From Sedimentisphaerales bacterium (GTDB lineage: Bacteria; Planctomycetota; Phycisphaerae; Sedimentisphaerales; Anaerobacaceae): a stretch of 46,059 nt of DNA. Both the position numbers and the translations under genes were made by a program. Below, in pieces: positions 1 through 7,294 of this stretch; positions within the stretch are counted from its first letter, which is position 1, and every line of letters begins with the position of its first letter. The DNA lies in NCBI GenBank assembly GCA_030603595.1, contig JAUVXL010000004.1, positions 1-46,059 on the forward strand. The letters are read 5' to 3'. The notes beneath the pieces are model-generated. The model made no database searches and was not told the origin of the DNA. It saw nothing but the letters and a program-made list of their open reading frames with translations.

Positions 1-128
1 TTTCCGCACTTTCGTTTTACCATATCTGGCTTCGGCTGGGGGGTGTTTGAAAAGACTAAAACAGCTTCGCCGAAGTCGCAGACGCGCCTCGGCGGGGCGA
101 TTCCTTCTGTTGTTACCCACAAATTATT

Positions 129-555
129 TCAGAGAGCCAAATTTATTAACGTCCCAACAATGCCTGTCAAAAGCCAGCGACGTACATAGCTGAACATATT
201 CTTGCTCGCGCGGATCAGATAATCGGCCGCCCTTCCATATCCCTTGTCCAACAGTTTTTTTATCAGTTTGCGAATATCACATTCGGCAGCAGCAACAGCC
301 TGAGCCAGTGATGTCTTATCCGAATCTTCAACTTTCTCGAAATCTTCTTCAGGAAGTTCTATGCCGATCATGTTTTATTTTGCCTTGAACCATGTTCATG
401 CATATCCTCTCGTCAGCCAACCGAAGAATCAGGCCGACAAAGCCAGCTAAACCTTCGGTTTCGAACAGCTCTTTTGTCCGAAAAACCAACTCATCCAGAG
501 AAACTGCAATAAAGTTGGCAGCTTTCTTGCGGATTTGCCTGCAAAGTCTTTGAGT
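129..555 (-). pseudogene. Decayed transposase remnant (UPF0236/ISLre2-like)
   Basis: Two reading frames on the minus strand carry pieces of what looks like one transposase. From 555 to about 372 the frame reads a helical segment containing 'SLDELVFRTKELFETEG' and 'ICMNMVQGK', with no start codon. From 371 to 129 another frame, offset by one base, carries 'YLIRASKNMFSYVRRWLLTG', a pattern I associate with the later part of UPF0236/ISLre2-type transposases. The piece then ends in a short unrelated tail. The middle of the protein and the C-terminus are missing, so this is dead. Family assignment is from memory of the motif and is moderate; that it is a frameshifted, internally deleted gene is directly visible. 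Confidence 0.6.
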
Positions 556-619
556 TTAGCGCTTTAGGCCTCCGGCATAATATGGTACAATTCCGTGGCT
601 TTCATGGGGGATAGGGTAA

Positions 620-635
620 TCCCGGCGCGCCGGGA
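620..635. repeat. 16-bp perfect palindrome, copy 1
   Basis: TCCCGGCGCGCCGGGA is a perfect inverted repeat. It recurs identically at 26650-26665. Both copies lie in non-coding DNA close to the 5' or 3' end of a gene. Shorter relatives beginning 'ATCCCGGCGCCCC' are present at 13866 and 15308. Confidence 0.7.
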
Positions 636-822
636 ACCCGAGCACCGTGAGAGCGCCATACGGCATGGGTTGGTATCCTCTTTGGCGCCAACTCTTTACA
701 ATCATGCCGGCGGCTATAATGCGATAAACTCTCCGCCGAACTTGCAGACGCGCCTTTGGAGGGGCGGACCACGGCGGGCTGTTTTCACAAACAATCAACC
801 AACTTTATTGCAGTTGAACCAA

Positions 823-1758
823 ATGATTCTTATCCTCGGTGTTACGGCTTCCGGCAAAGGCAGGCTGGCCTTCGACCTTGCAGAGCACTTAGGTGCTGAG
901 ATTATCAGTATCGACTCGATGAAGGTCTATCGCAGAATGGACATCGGCACCGCCAAGCCGCCCGATGAGGCGCGCCGGCGAGTCAAGCATCATTTGATTG
1001 ATATAGTCGAGCCGAGCGATTCCTTCAGCGTGAGCGCCTTTCTCGACGCCGCCACGGACGCCATCGAGCAAATAGGAAATCGCAACAAGCCCGTCATCGG
1101 CGTCGGCGGAACAGCTTTGTACATAAAGGCCCTGCTGTACGGGCTCTTCGAGGGTCCGGGAACCGACGAGCAGATACGAAGCCGGCTCAAAGAGCAGGCC
1201 GAGGCAGAAGGCCTCGACCGGCTCCACCACCTATTGAAAGAAGTCGATCCGGAAGCCGCCGATAGAATTCATCCCAATGACGCCAAACGTATAATCCGGG
1301 CCTTGGAAGTCTATGAGATTACCGGCAAACCTATCTCAAGCTTTCAGCAGCAATGGGTTGAGAGAAGACAGAAGGCGAGTATCGAAAATGGAGTGCCGAA
1401 ACACGATTGGACGATAATCGGACTGCGGCGACAAAGAGAACAAGAGAGTAAAAGAATTAACGCAAGGGTAAAAAGGATGATCGCCGCCGGGCTTGTGGAC
1501 GAAGTCAAGGCCCTGCTGGCAGAGGACAAACCGTTGAGCCAACAAGCCCGCTGCGCCATAGGGTATGCCGAGATAATCGAGCACTTAGCCGGGCGAATCG
1601 ATTTGGATGAGGCCGTCGAAATGATAAAAAAGAAAACACGACGATTAGCAAAGGCCCAGCGAACTTGGTTCAAGACCTTCAAAAATGTCAACCGGCTCGA
1701 CATTGAAGACGAAGAGCCACCCGAAAAAACCCTCAGCCGCGCCAAGACCCTGCTGTAA
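823..1758 (+). CDS. miaA: tRNA dimethylallyltransferase MiaA
   Basis: Transfers a dimethylallyl group from DMAPP to N6 of A37 in tRNAs that read UNN codons; cytoplasmic. The 311-residue product has the usual MiaA length. It starts 'MILILGVTASGKG', continues with 'DSMKVYRRMDIGTAKP' (substrate-binding segment, about residues 39-54), then 'GVGGTALYIKALLYGLF' and ends near 'RRLAKAQRTWFK', all MiaA signatures. The frame is open further upstream to 595, but those residues are low-complexity translation of intergenic repeats, so the ATG at 823 immediately before the P-loop is preferred, although no strong ribosome-binding site is seen. Oddity: the P-loop is G-V-T-A-S-G-K-G, with Gly where Thr or Ser is standard. 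No neighbouring gene is co-directional. Confidence 0.93.
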   Translation: MILILGVTASGKGRLAFDLAEHLGAEIISIDSMKVYRRMDIGTAKPPDEARRRVKHHLIDIVEPSDSFSVSAFLDAATDAIEQIGNRNKPVIGVGGTALYIKALLYGLFEGPGTDEQIRSRLKEQAEAEGLDRLHHLLKEVDPEAADRIHPNDAKRIIRALEVYEITGKPISSFQQQWVERRQKASIENGVPKHDWTIIGLRRQREQESKRINARVKRMIAAGLVDEVKALLAEDKPLSQQARCAIGYAEIIEHLAGRIDLDEAVEMIKKKTRRLAKAQRTWFKTFKNVNRLDIEDEEPPEKTLSRAKTLL

Positions 1759-1835
1759 AACGCGCGATAACCGCCCAGCACGCGATGGTAATACAAGTAT
1801 GTCACTATTACTCTGTCAAGTATGATTCTGTGAAC

Positions 1836-2061
1836 TGTCATTGCGAGGCCTGAAAGGCCGTGGCAATCTCTGGTGGTCGAGTCCGCCTCAGGCGGAAGAT
1901 TGCCACGTCGGCCTTCGGCCTCCTCCTAAGAAAATGAACGGTTCTCTTAGCGCGAGGGGTAGGAGATTGCCACGTCGCTGCGTTCCTCGCAATGATGATT
2001 CGTTAGCGTTCATTTTCTTTTGCGTGCCTCCTGAGAATCCGGGTAGGTGCTCGCAATGACA
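1836..2061. repeat. Composite inverted-repeat element (TGTCATTGCGAG family)
   Basis: The 12-mer TGTCATTGCGAG at 1836-1847 is matched by its exact reverse complement CTCGCAATGACA at 2050-2061. Inside are further mirrored pieces: 'GTGGCAATCTC' near 1859, 'AGATTGCCACGTCG' near 1900 and near 1968, and 'CCTCGCAATGA' near 1984, so the unit appears to be several nested hairpin repeats. It fills the gap between the convergent miaA and ATP-cone genes. An in-frame ORF across it is an artefact of the repeat. Confidence 0.75.
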
Positions 2062-2112
2062 CCTGCTAATTCGATTTTGACAGACTACTATGCGGGAATC
2101 CAGAGATGCAAC

Positions 2113-2685
2113 TCAAACGGTCTGGAGTTGCTCCTGAGCCCGCAGGACGGCGGCGGCGTCGCCTAAAACGAGCTGCTTAACCAAACTGGCGGGGACCAGT
2201 GTCATGCCCATACGGAAGATCTTCTCTTCGACCATCGAAGCAATCGTCCGCGCAGTCTGTTGAGGGATGGCGTGCTTCGTCGCCAGGCCCTGCACTATTA
2301 CCGACTTGTCCCATCGGCATTTCCCGTCCAACTCCTCGCCCCGCGCAAGCAATTCCGCATCTGTTAGCTCTTGAACGTCAATCGAGGCAACCTGCACGCG
2401 AGAACGCTTGATTCGCCGCTCGAAATGGTATTCGTTCAGGGCAATAGCCGCTTCCTCGTGGCCTGTGGCGCTCAGCACGGCCTTGATCATGGAAAATATC
2501 TCGCTGCTCGTTACGTCCCGATGCTTCTGCTGATAGAGATAATAGGTCACCACCTCCGCAAGCTGCTCTGCGGCAAAAATGTCCGCCTCGCCTGCACTCC
2601 CAAGGGCGTTGCTGATGGTCCCCATCACTTTCGTGTGCAGGTATTCTTCGACGGCGCCGTCTTGTTTCTTAACCTTAAGCTGCAT
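2113..2685 (-). CDS. ATP-cone domain protein paired with NrdR
   Basis: A 190-residue cytoplasmic protein. Residues 1-90 resemble an ATP-cone (allosteric nucleotide-binding module of ribonucleotide reductases and NrdR): it opens with 'KVKKQDGAVEEYLHTKVMGTI' style residues and includes 'ALNEYHFERRIKRSR'. Residues 115-180 ('SVIVQGLATKHAIPQQTART', 'EEKIFRMGMTLVPASLVKQL') look like the second half of another ATP-cone. No zinc ribbon, no reductase domain. Its ATG follows the nrdR stop directly (TAGATG), so the two are almost certainly co-transcribed and translationally coupled. That suggests a nucleotide-sensing partner or regulator for NrdR or ribonucleotide reductase, which is inference. The exact role is unknown. 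Confidence 0.8.
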   Translation of the reverse strand: MQLKVKKQDGAVEEYLHTKVMGTISNALGSAGEADIFAAEQLAEVVTYYLYQQKHRDVTSSEIFSMIKAVLSATGHEEAAIALNEYHFERRIKRSRVQVASIDVQELTDAELLARGEELDGKCRWDKSVIVQGLATKHAIPQQTARTIASMVEEKIFRMGMTLVPASLVKQLVLGDAAAVLRAQEQLQTV

Positions 2686-3177
2686 CTACTCCTCGAAGAG
2701 TGTCGGCTGGCCCATAGGCTCGCCTTTGTCGATCACTTCGCTAACTTCTTTAATCAACTCGCCGGCATCTCTGAAATCGCGATAGACGCTCGCAAAACGA
2801 ATATAGGCCACTTTGTCCACCTTGCCGAGTTGCTCCATCACGCTTTCGCCGATGAAAGCCGATGTTACTTCTTTATCAAAACTCCTGAAAATCTTCTCTT
2901 CAACCTTGTCTGCTATCTGCTGAATCTGCTCTGCCGAGACCGGTCTTTTGTAACAAGCCTTCTGCGAGCCGACTATTATCTTGTCCCTGTCGTAAGGCAC
3001 GCGCGACCTGTCCTTCTTTACGACCCAGAGCTTGAAGCTCTCACCTATTTTCTCATAGGTTGTAAAGCGCCTCTTGCACGTCAGGCACTGTCGCCGGCGT
3101 CTGATTACTCTGCCGCCGTCGCTCGAACGCGAGTCAATTACTCTATCCCGGTCTTCCTTACAAAAGGGGCATTTCAT
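2686..3177 (-). CDS. nrdR: Transcriptional repressor NrdR
   Basis: NrdR represses ribonucleotide reductase genes in response to ATP/dATP levels. The 163-residue product has the two expected modules: an N-terminal zinc ribbon with Cys3, Cys6, Cys31 and Cys34 ('MKCPFC' and 'CLTCKRRFTTYE'), then an ATP-cone from about residue 49 to 139 ('VVKKDRSRVPYDRDKI', 'VAYIRFASVYRDF'). The ATG at 3177 is chosen because it precedes the first zinc-ribbon Cys and has GAGG six bases upstream; the frame is open to 3408 but that extension is unlike NrdR. A promoter is visible at 3296-3323. No ribonucleotide reductase gene is in the window, so its target is elsewhere. Confidence 0.95.
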   Translation of the reverse strand: MKCPFCKEDRDRVIDSRSSDGGRVIRRRRQCLTCKRRFTTYEKIGESFKLWVVKKDRSRVPYDRDKIIVGSQKACYKRPVSAEQIQQIADKVEEKIFRSFDKEVTSAFIGESVMEQLGKVDKVAYIRFASVYRDFRDAGELIKEVSEVIDKGEPMGQPTLFEE

Positions 3178-3295
3178 TTCGTACCTCGCATCTCGCCTGA
3201 TTTGCGGCATTCGGCCTTGGCCGCCATGCCCGGCAAATCGCGAGATATGCGCCTCGAAGCCTATCAAGAAAACACTACATCTGGATTCCACTGCT

Positions 3296-3323
3296 ATTCT
3301 AAGCTCAATATATAGTATGTCAA
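3296..3323 (-). promoter_or_regulatory. Sigma-70-type promoter of nrdR, with a possible NrdR-box core
   Basis: Reading leftward there is TTGACA (3323-3318), a 16-base spacer and TAGAAT (3301-3296), about 115 bases before the nrdR start. The spacer holds CTATATAT, which matches the centre of the palindromic NrdR box (ACACTATATATAGTGT), although the flanks match poorly. If real, NrdR would repress its own transcription. The promoter match is good; the operator is speculative. Confidence 0.55.
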
Positions 3324-3464
3324 AAAGAAATTCGGCCGACTGGCAAACAATACTGTCCGGACGTTGTGAGGTTTCGTTTTGCAGCCGCCCTAATTCGTGG
3401 CTGTACAAACACTAAGGACAATAGCTTAAGGAAAACTCACAGGCTTGACGCTCGGACAATTTCT

Positions 3465-3500
3465 AAAAAAAAACCTCTGCGCGCCCGAAACGCGCAGAGG
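3465..3500 (-). terminator. Rho-independent terminator
   Basis: On the minus strand CCTCTGCGCG, a 7-base loop and CGCGCAGAGG form a perfect 10-bp stem followed by nine T. This is a textbook intrinsic terminator. It ends leftward transcripts about 360 bases after the parvulin gene stop at 3859 and just before the nrdR promoter region. Confidence 0.93.
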
Positions 3501-3720
3501 CCAACTCGGAAAGAAACTTATATAGCCCCCTTAAAGGTCTCGGATAAGCTCTCCACACTATCGCCAAGACCCCCATTGTTTTCTCCTGCCTGGAAGGCTC
3601 GCTGTTCTTTTTTAACCTCACTTGGCAGGATTATACGGCTGAGCCACCTTCTGTTTTAGTCAGGCCGCCATTCGTACGGCTTTGGCTTTAGCCCACTTTA
3701 ATCGCCCAACCTCAAGTAAA
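3501..3720 (-). ncRNA. Candidate structured RNA ahead of the terminator
   Basis: Between the parvulin gene and the terminator, the minus strand has no plausible ORF but has paired segments. CCTGCC (near 3632-3627) can pair with GGCAGG (near 3589-3584). GGTCTTGG can pair, with one G-U, with CCGAGACC (stem ends near 3574 and 3536). The perfect terminator stem follows. The arrangement of two hairpins plus an intrinsic terminator is typical of a small RNA or a structured 3' UTR. I compared it by eye with SRP RNA, tmRNA, RNase P, 6S RNA and cobalamin riboswitch signatures and recognise none. The 5' boundary is approximate. Confidence 0.4.
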
Positions 3721-3858
3721 GTCTAATAGATAAACCGCCGTCGGGCAAATCGCGGGGAAGACTTTTTTCAAGGTTTTTCGACAGACCGATAAGGCCCACG
3801 ATCCGAAGTAAGCGCGCAGGACAAGCCGTATCGACGTAAAAACATTTTCTCAGACGCT

Positions 3859-4716
3859 CTATGCTTGCTCTATCTTGGCCTTGCTCTTGAGTGTATCGAT
3901 AAACTCATTTATGGCCTCTTCTTGAATCTGCCCTTGAAGAGTCTCGACTATCTGTGTGTTTACCTCTTTTAGTTCGGCGACGGCAGCCGGCTTTTTATCG
4001 TACACCTTGGCGATGTGAAATCCGAACCGCGTGCGGAAAATATCACTTACTTTGCCGACGCCTAAATTGAAAACGACGTCCTCGAACTCCTCCACCATCT
4101 GCCCCTTGGCGACGTTTCCGAGGTCGCCGCCACTGTCTGCGCAATCGGTGTGCTTGTCAACTACAACTTCGAAAGAGGCCCCGCCTTTCAACTCGGCGTA
4201 TGCTTCGCTTATGGCCTTGTGGGCGGCCTCTTCATCCGTTTGCCAGTTTACGTACTTGACTATGTGAGCGACCCTGGCCTGCTCGCCGTATTTGAACTGC
4301 TCCTTGTTGGCGTCATAGTATTCCTGGATTGCCTCCTTCGAGGGCTTGGGCAGATCCTTGCATACTTCCCCCATCTTTCGCTGAACGCGCAATTGCAGTT
4401 CGACATCCTCCTTGATCTTCGTGTCGTCCTCGACGCCAAAGTCTTTGTAGAGCTGCTCTTCGTCGGCATATTGCTCTTTGAGGTTGGCCATAGCCGAATC
4501 GATATCTTCCTTTGAAATCTCGGCGCCGTTCTCTCTGGCCTCCTGATTGATCAGGACCCTTTCAAGAACGTTCTCTTTCGACCAATCAAGCAATTGAGCC
4601 TCCCGCTCTTCTTTGCTTTGGTTGGTAAAGACGCGTTCATAATCCGACCTCAGACGCTCAACTTCCTGCTCTATGACAGAATCTTCTATTCTTTCATCAT
4701 TCACAATCAAAGCCAT
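3859..4716 (-). CDS. Parvulin-type peptidyl-prolyl isomerase, apparently without signal peptide
   Basis: Predicted PpiC/SurA-like isomerase of 285 residues. Residues 1-125 are a helical chaperone-like arm ('IEDSVIEQEVERLRSDYERVF'). Residues about 145-240 are the parvulin domain: 'ARVAHIVKYV', 'GGDLGNVAKGQMVEEFEDVV' and 'TRFGFHIAKVYDKKP', with the two conserved His regions present. The protein begins 'MALIVNDERIEDS' and has no hydrophobic signal or lipobox, so it is predicted cytoplasmic, unlike the lipoprotein paralogue at 13937-15118. It has its own promoter (4737-4766), and GAGG stands upstream of the ATG. It follows proB after 88 bases. Confidence 0.85.
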   Translation of the reverse strand: MALIVNDERIEDSVIEQEVERLRSDYERVFTNQSKEEREAQLLDWSKENVLERVLINQEARENGAEISKEDIDSAMANLKEQYADEEQLYKDFGVEDDTKIKEDVELQLRVQRKMGEVCKDLPKPSKEAIQEYYDANKEQFKYGEQARVAHIVKYVNWQTDEEAAHKAISEAYAELKGGASFEVVVDKHTDCADSGGDLGNVAKGQMVEEFEDVVFNLGVGKVSDIFRTRFGFHIAKVYDKKPAAVAELKEVNTQIVETLQGQIQEEAINEFIDTLKSKAKIEQA

Positions 4717-4736
4717 ATTTTACACCTCGTATTCGA

Positions 4737-4766
4737 ATTATAACTCGCAGCGACCCAGCTTGACAA
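4737..4766 (-). promoter_or_regulatory. Sigma-70-type promoter for the parvulin gene
   Basis: Reading leftward: TTGTCA (4766-4761), an 18-base spacer, and a consensus TATAAT (4742-4737). The expected start of transcription is about 15 bases before the ATG at 4716, giving a short leader. The match to consensus is strong. Confidence 0.7.
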
Positions 4767-4804
4767 GGCATTTTCACAATTCGTTTTTAGATTGGACTCA
4801 ATAA

Positions 4805-5905
4805 TCAATAATCAACTATCACGATGTCTTCGGGTATTGCGACTACGTCTCGGTGTTTTGGGCCGAGGATTTTTCTGATTTCCGAGCTGTGTTTGCCCGC
4901 CAGGGCCTTTAGCTGCGAGCTGCTTAGGTTTATTACGGCTTTTGCGTTTTCGTTGAGCATGACGACGTCGCCGGCCTCGAATGCGCCTTCGATTTTGGTT
5001 ACGCCGCTGGGCAGGAGGCTCTTGCGATTTCGCAGGGCCCGCATGGCGCCGGCGTCGATAGTAATAGTCCCGGCAGGGGCGCTGTTGAGAATCCACCTCG
5101 CGCGGTTGGAGAGCTTTCGTTTCGGCATGAAGACCGTCCCGATCTCTTCGCCGGCGATGATTCTCCCGATCACGTTCTTCAATCTGCCGTTGGCTAATAC
5201 GATGCGACATCCGGCGTTAGAGGCGATCTTCGCCGCTTCGAGTTTCGTTTTCATTCCGCCCGTGGCGAATTTACTCCCCTTGCCACCGGCGTTCTTGACC
5301 ATCTGCGGGGTTATCTCGAAGACAGCCGATATCGGCCTGGCGTCGGAATGCCTTTGCGGATTCTTATCGTAGAGCGCGTCGATATCGCTGAGCATAATCA
5401 GCAGGTCCGCATCGATCTTGCTGGCGACCAGGGCGCTGAGCTTATCGTTATCGCCGAAGGTCGTGCCGATCTCGTCTGTGCTGACGCTGTCGTTCTCATT
5501 GAGGACGGGGACAGTTTTCAGGTCGAGGAGGGTCTCGATGGAATTGCGAAGGTTCAGATAGGTCTTCCTGTGGTTGAGGACCTCTGCGGTTAGGAGGACC
5601 TGGGCGACGGTTACACCGTGGCGCAGGAAGGACTTTCGGTATTCCTGCATCAGCAGCGGCTGGCCGACGGCTGCGCAGGCCTGGCGCATCTTCATCCTTT
5701 TGATGCCGCCGGGGCGGTCCAGTTGGCCGGCGCCCATGCCGATAGCGCCGGAACTGACGATAACGACCTGCCTGCCCGCTTCGAGCAGCGAGCTTATCTG
5801 GGCGGCGACCCGGCGGACGTAAGCGGCGTCCACACACTCGTCTTTCGTCAGGACGCTCGTGCCGATCTTCACTACTATTCGCTTTGCCTTGGTAAAGTTA
5901 CGCAT
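4805..5905 (-). CDS. proB: Glutamate 5-kinase ProB with PUA domain
   Basis: Phosphorylates glutamate to gamma-glutamyl phosphate, the first step of proline synthesis; cytoplasmic. At 366 residues it has the full two-domain length. The amino-acid-kinase domain (about 1-255) shows 'VVKIGTSVLT', 'IVSSGAIGMGAGQLD', 'LNENDSVST', 'FGDNDKLSALVA' and 'GGMKTKLEAAKIA'. The PUA domain (about 275-355) shows 'GTITIDAGAMRAL' and 'ALAGKHSSEI'. The frame is open to 5944; the ATG at 5905 gives the usual short N-terminus before 'RIVVKIG', but the upstream start cannot be excluded. proA is not nearby. Confidence 0.95.
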   Translation of the reverse strand: MRNFTKAKRIVVKIGTSVLTKDECVDAAYVRRVAAQISSLLEAGRQVVIVSSGAIGMGAGQLDRPGGIKRMKMRQACAAVGQPLLMQEYRKSFLRHGVTVAQVLLTAEVLNHRKTYLNLRNSIETLLDLKTVPVLNENDSVSTDEIGTTFGDNDKLSALVASKIDADLLIMLSDIDALYDKNPQRHSDARPISAVFEITPQMVKNAGGKGSKFATGGMKTKLEAAKIASNAGCRIVLANGRLKNVIGRIIAGEEIGTVFMPKRKLSNRARWILNSAPAGTITIDAGAMRALRNRKSLLPSGVTKIEGAFEAGDVVMLNENAKAVINLSSSQLKALAGKHSSEIRKILGPKHRDVVAIPEDIVIVDY

Positions 5906-6798
5906 TGCAGGCCTACCATACCCAATTTGGAGCGCATTTTGCAACTCTTTTATCTTTATGTGGGATGTGGGATTTCGTATCTCGGATTGGGTTTGTTTTT
6001 TTGGGTTGAGCGGCGCGGAGTATTGGTGTAAACCTGTGTGGCGTAAGAGGTTGTGTTGGTTTTGGGGTTGAGGGATTTGGGTTTGTTTTGCATAATTAAG
6101 GCATGAATGCGTGGCAAGATAGGTAAGTCGGGCGGTTTAGGGGAGGCAGTGAGATGGGCATGTGTCATCCGGCGGGATGAAGTTTTGGGTTGGGTTGTTC
6201 CCGAAGGATCGGGACTTTCGCTTCGCTTCAGCATTGATCACATCCAATATTGTATAGATTCCAGTTTGGTGTATATTATACTATATTGCGAGTTGGATGT
6301 CAAGTTAATTCTCGTTTTAGTGACAGATATTGACACTGACACCCAAGGTGCAGAGGATGGATTAACCACGAATACCCAAGGCACAAGCACCCAAGGCACA
6401 AGTACCCAAAGCACAAGTTTGCACGAATTTGCACTAATTATTTTGTTGCCACAGAGGGGCACAGAGGGCACAGAGAGAAAAGGAGTTAAAGAGATTAACC
6501 ACGGATTTCTTAGACACGGATTAACACGGGATTGACACTGACTCGGTGGTTTTAAGGACGGAGAGTGGAAGACGGGATCGGGGTGTCAGGAGATCAGGAT
6601 GGGGTTAGGACGGATCCGTTCGGCAAGCTCAGGACAGGTTAATGGGAAAAAGCTGAAAAACGTGTGTCAATCCTTGGGGTTTCGGCTCCGACTCTGGAAG
6701 GTCGCGGCCGATACAGAAATTGCTCCTGGCCCCTTTTCCTCTCTAATGGCTGTTAGTGGCCGTCAATAATCTACCGACTTTTTCAGTCCGACGGTCGT
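5906..6798. other. Intergenic region with repeats, no gene seen
   Basis: About 890 bases between proB and the HD-domain remnant. It holds a GT-rich stretch (5990-6090), the 15-bp tandem repeat at 6373-6417, and 'CACAGAGGGGCACAGAGGGCA' type repeats near 6450-6475 with 'ATTAACCACGGATTTC' and 'CACGGATTAACACGG' near 6495-6530. Similar 'GATTAACACGG' sequence reappears at 18967, so this is dispersed repeat DNA. Open frames here are repeat translations. Confidence 0.6.
6373..6417 (+). repeat. 15-bp tandem repeat, three copies
   Basis: Three consecutive 15-mers: TACCCAAGGCACAAG, CACCCAAGGCACAAG and TACCCAAAGCACAAG. A single copy of the first unit occurs at about 18944 followed by 'TTTACACAGATTAACACGG', so the unit belongs to a dispersed family. 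Confidence 0.85.
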
Positions 6799-7101
6799 TT
6801 AGGAATTGACCTCTTCAAAAATCTGGTTCAGCTTACTGTTTATTGCCATCTCAACAAGGCGCTCGTAATACGGATAGTGGCCAATATCATGTAGGAGCGC
6901 CGAAAGCACCACAAGCTTGACCGACTGGTCCAGATGTTCGTCAAGATGCCGCCCATGAGGATTGCGCAGGACTCGTTCAAGATACTTCAATGCCAACTCA
7001 TATGTCCCTAGAGAATGCTCAAAACGAGTATGATTTGCTCCTGGAAAAACAAATATGGTCGGGCCTAATTGACGAAAGCGTAAGATTCCACGCAGGAGAC
7101 A
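6799..7101 (-). pseudogene. HD-domain phosphohydrolase remnant
   Basis: An open stretch of 101 codons on the minus strand, without a usable start upstream (TGA at 7104-7102), reads like the first part of an HD-superfamily (dGTPase/SAMHD1-like) protein: 'RFRQLG', 'FPGANHTRFEHSLGTYELA', then 'LSALLHDIGHYP', which supplies the H...HD metal-binding pattern. It stops after 'SKLNQIFEEVNS', so most of the catalytic domain and all of the C-terminus are missing. An ATG at 6996 could still drive a 65-residue peptide beginning after the first motif His, but function is unlikely. Confidence 0.7.
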
Positions 7102-7294
7102 TCACGAAGAATCTTCGGAGTTGCTTGCCGAAGTCAGCGCAGTTCGTGTACCTTTCCTCCAAGTTGTGAGACAGCGCACGGGGTAAAGGTGGGGGTTATT
7201 CGGATCGGGTGTAAGAGTGGTTTTGTTCTTATTATTATGGTAGCATGCGATTATTGGTTCAATTGGTCGTCATAGTTTGTTCGAGGAATGTCAA

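Larger units (their letters stand above)
68..767. repeat. Imperfect 33-34-bp direct repeat flanking the transposase remnant
   Basis: A segment beginning CGCCGAA and containing GCAGACGCGCC then GGGGCG occurs at 68-100 and again at 734-767, with about six or seven differences. The two copies lie on either side of the transposase remnant, which could mean they were once linked to it, but they could equally be two members of a dispersed intergenic repeat family. The entry spans both copies; the sequence between them is annotated separately. Confidence 0.35.

Noticed and set aside
595-822. N-terminal extension of MiaA by 76 residues
   Set aside because: The extra residues come from palindromes and dispersed repeats and have no MiaA counterpart; the P-loop directly follows the ATG at 823.
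1841-2059. 72-residue ORF between miaA and the ATP-cone gene
   Set aside because: The frame lies entirely in the composite inverted-repeat element.
2371-3315. Long rightward ORF (314 residues) over nrdR
   Set aside because: It is antisense to nrdR and the ATP-cone gene, both with clear motifs; the open frame is a codon-bias shadow.
3501-3720. Cobalamin riboswitch, 6S RNA, tmRNA or SRP RNA in the nrdR-parvulin gap
   Set aside because: None of their conserved sequence blocks could be found; kept only as an unclassified structured RNA candidate.
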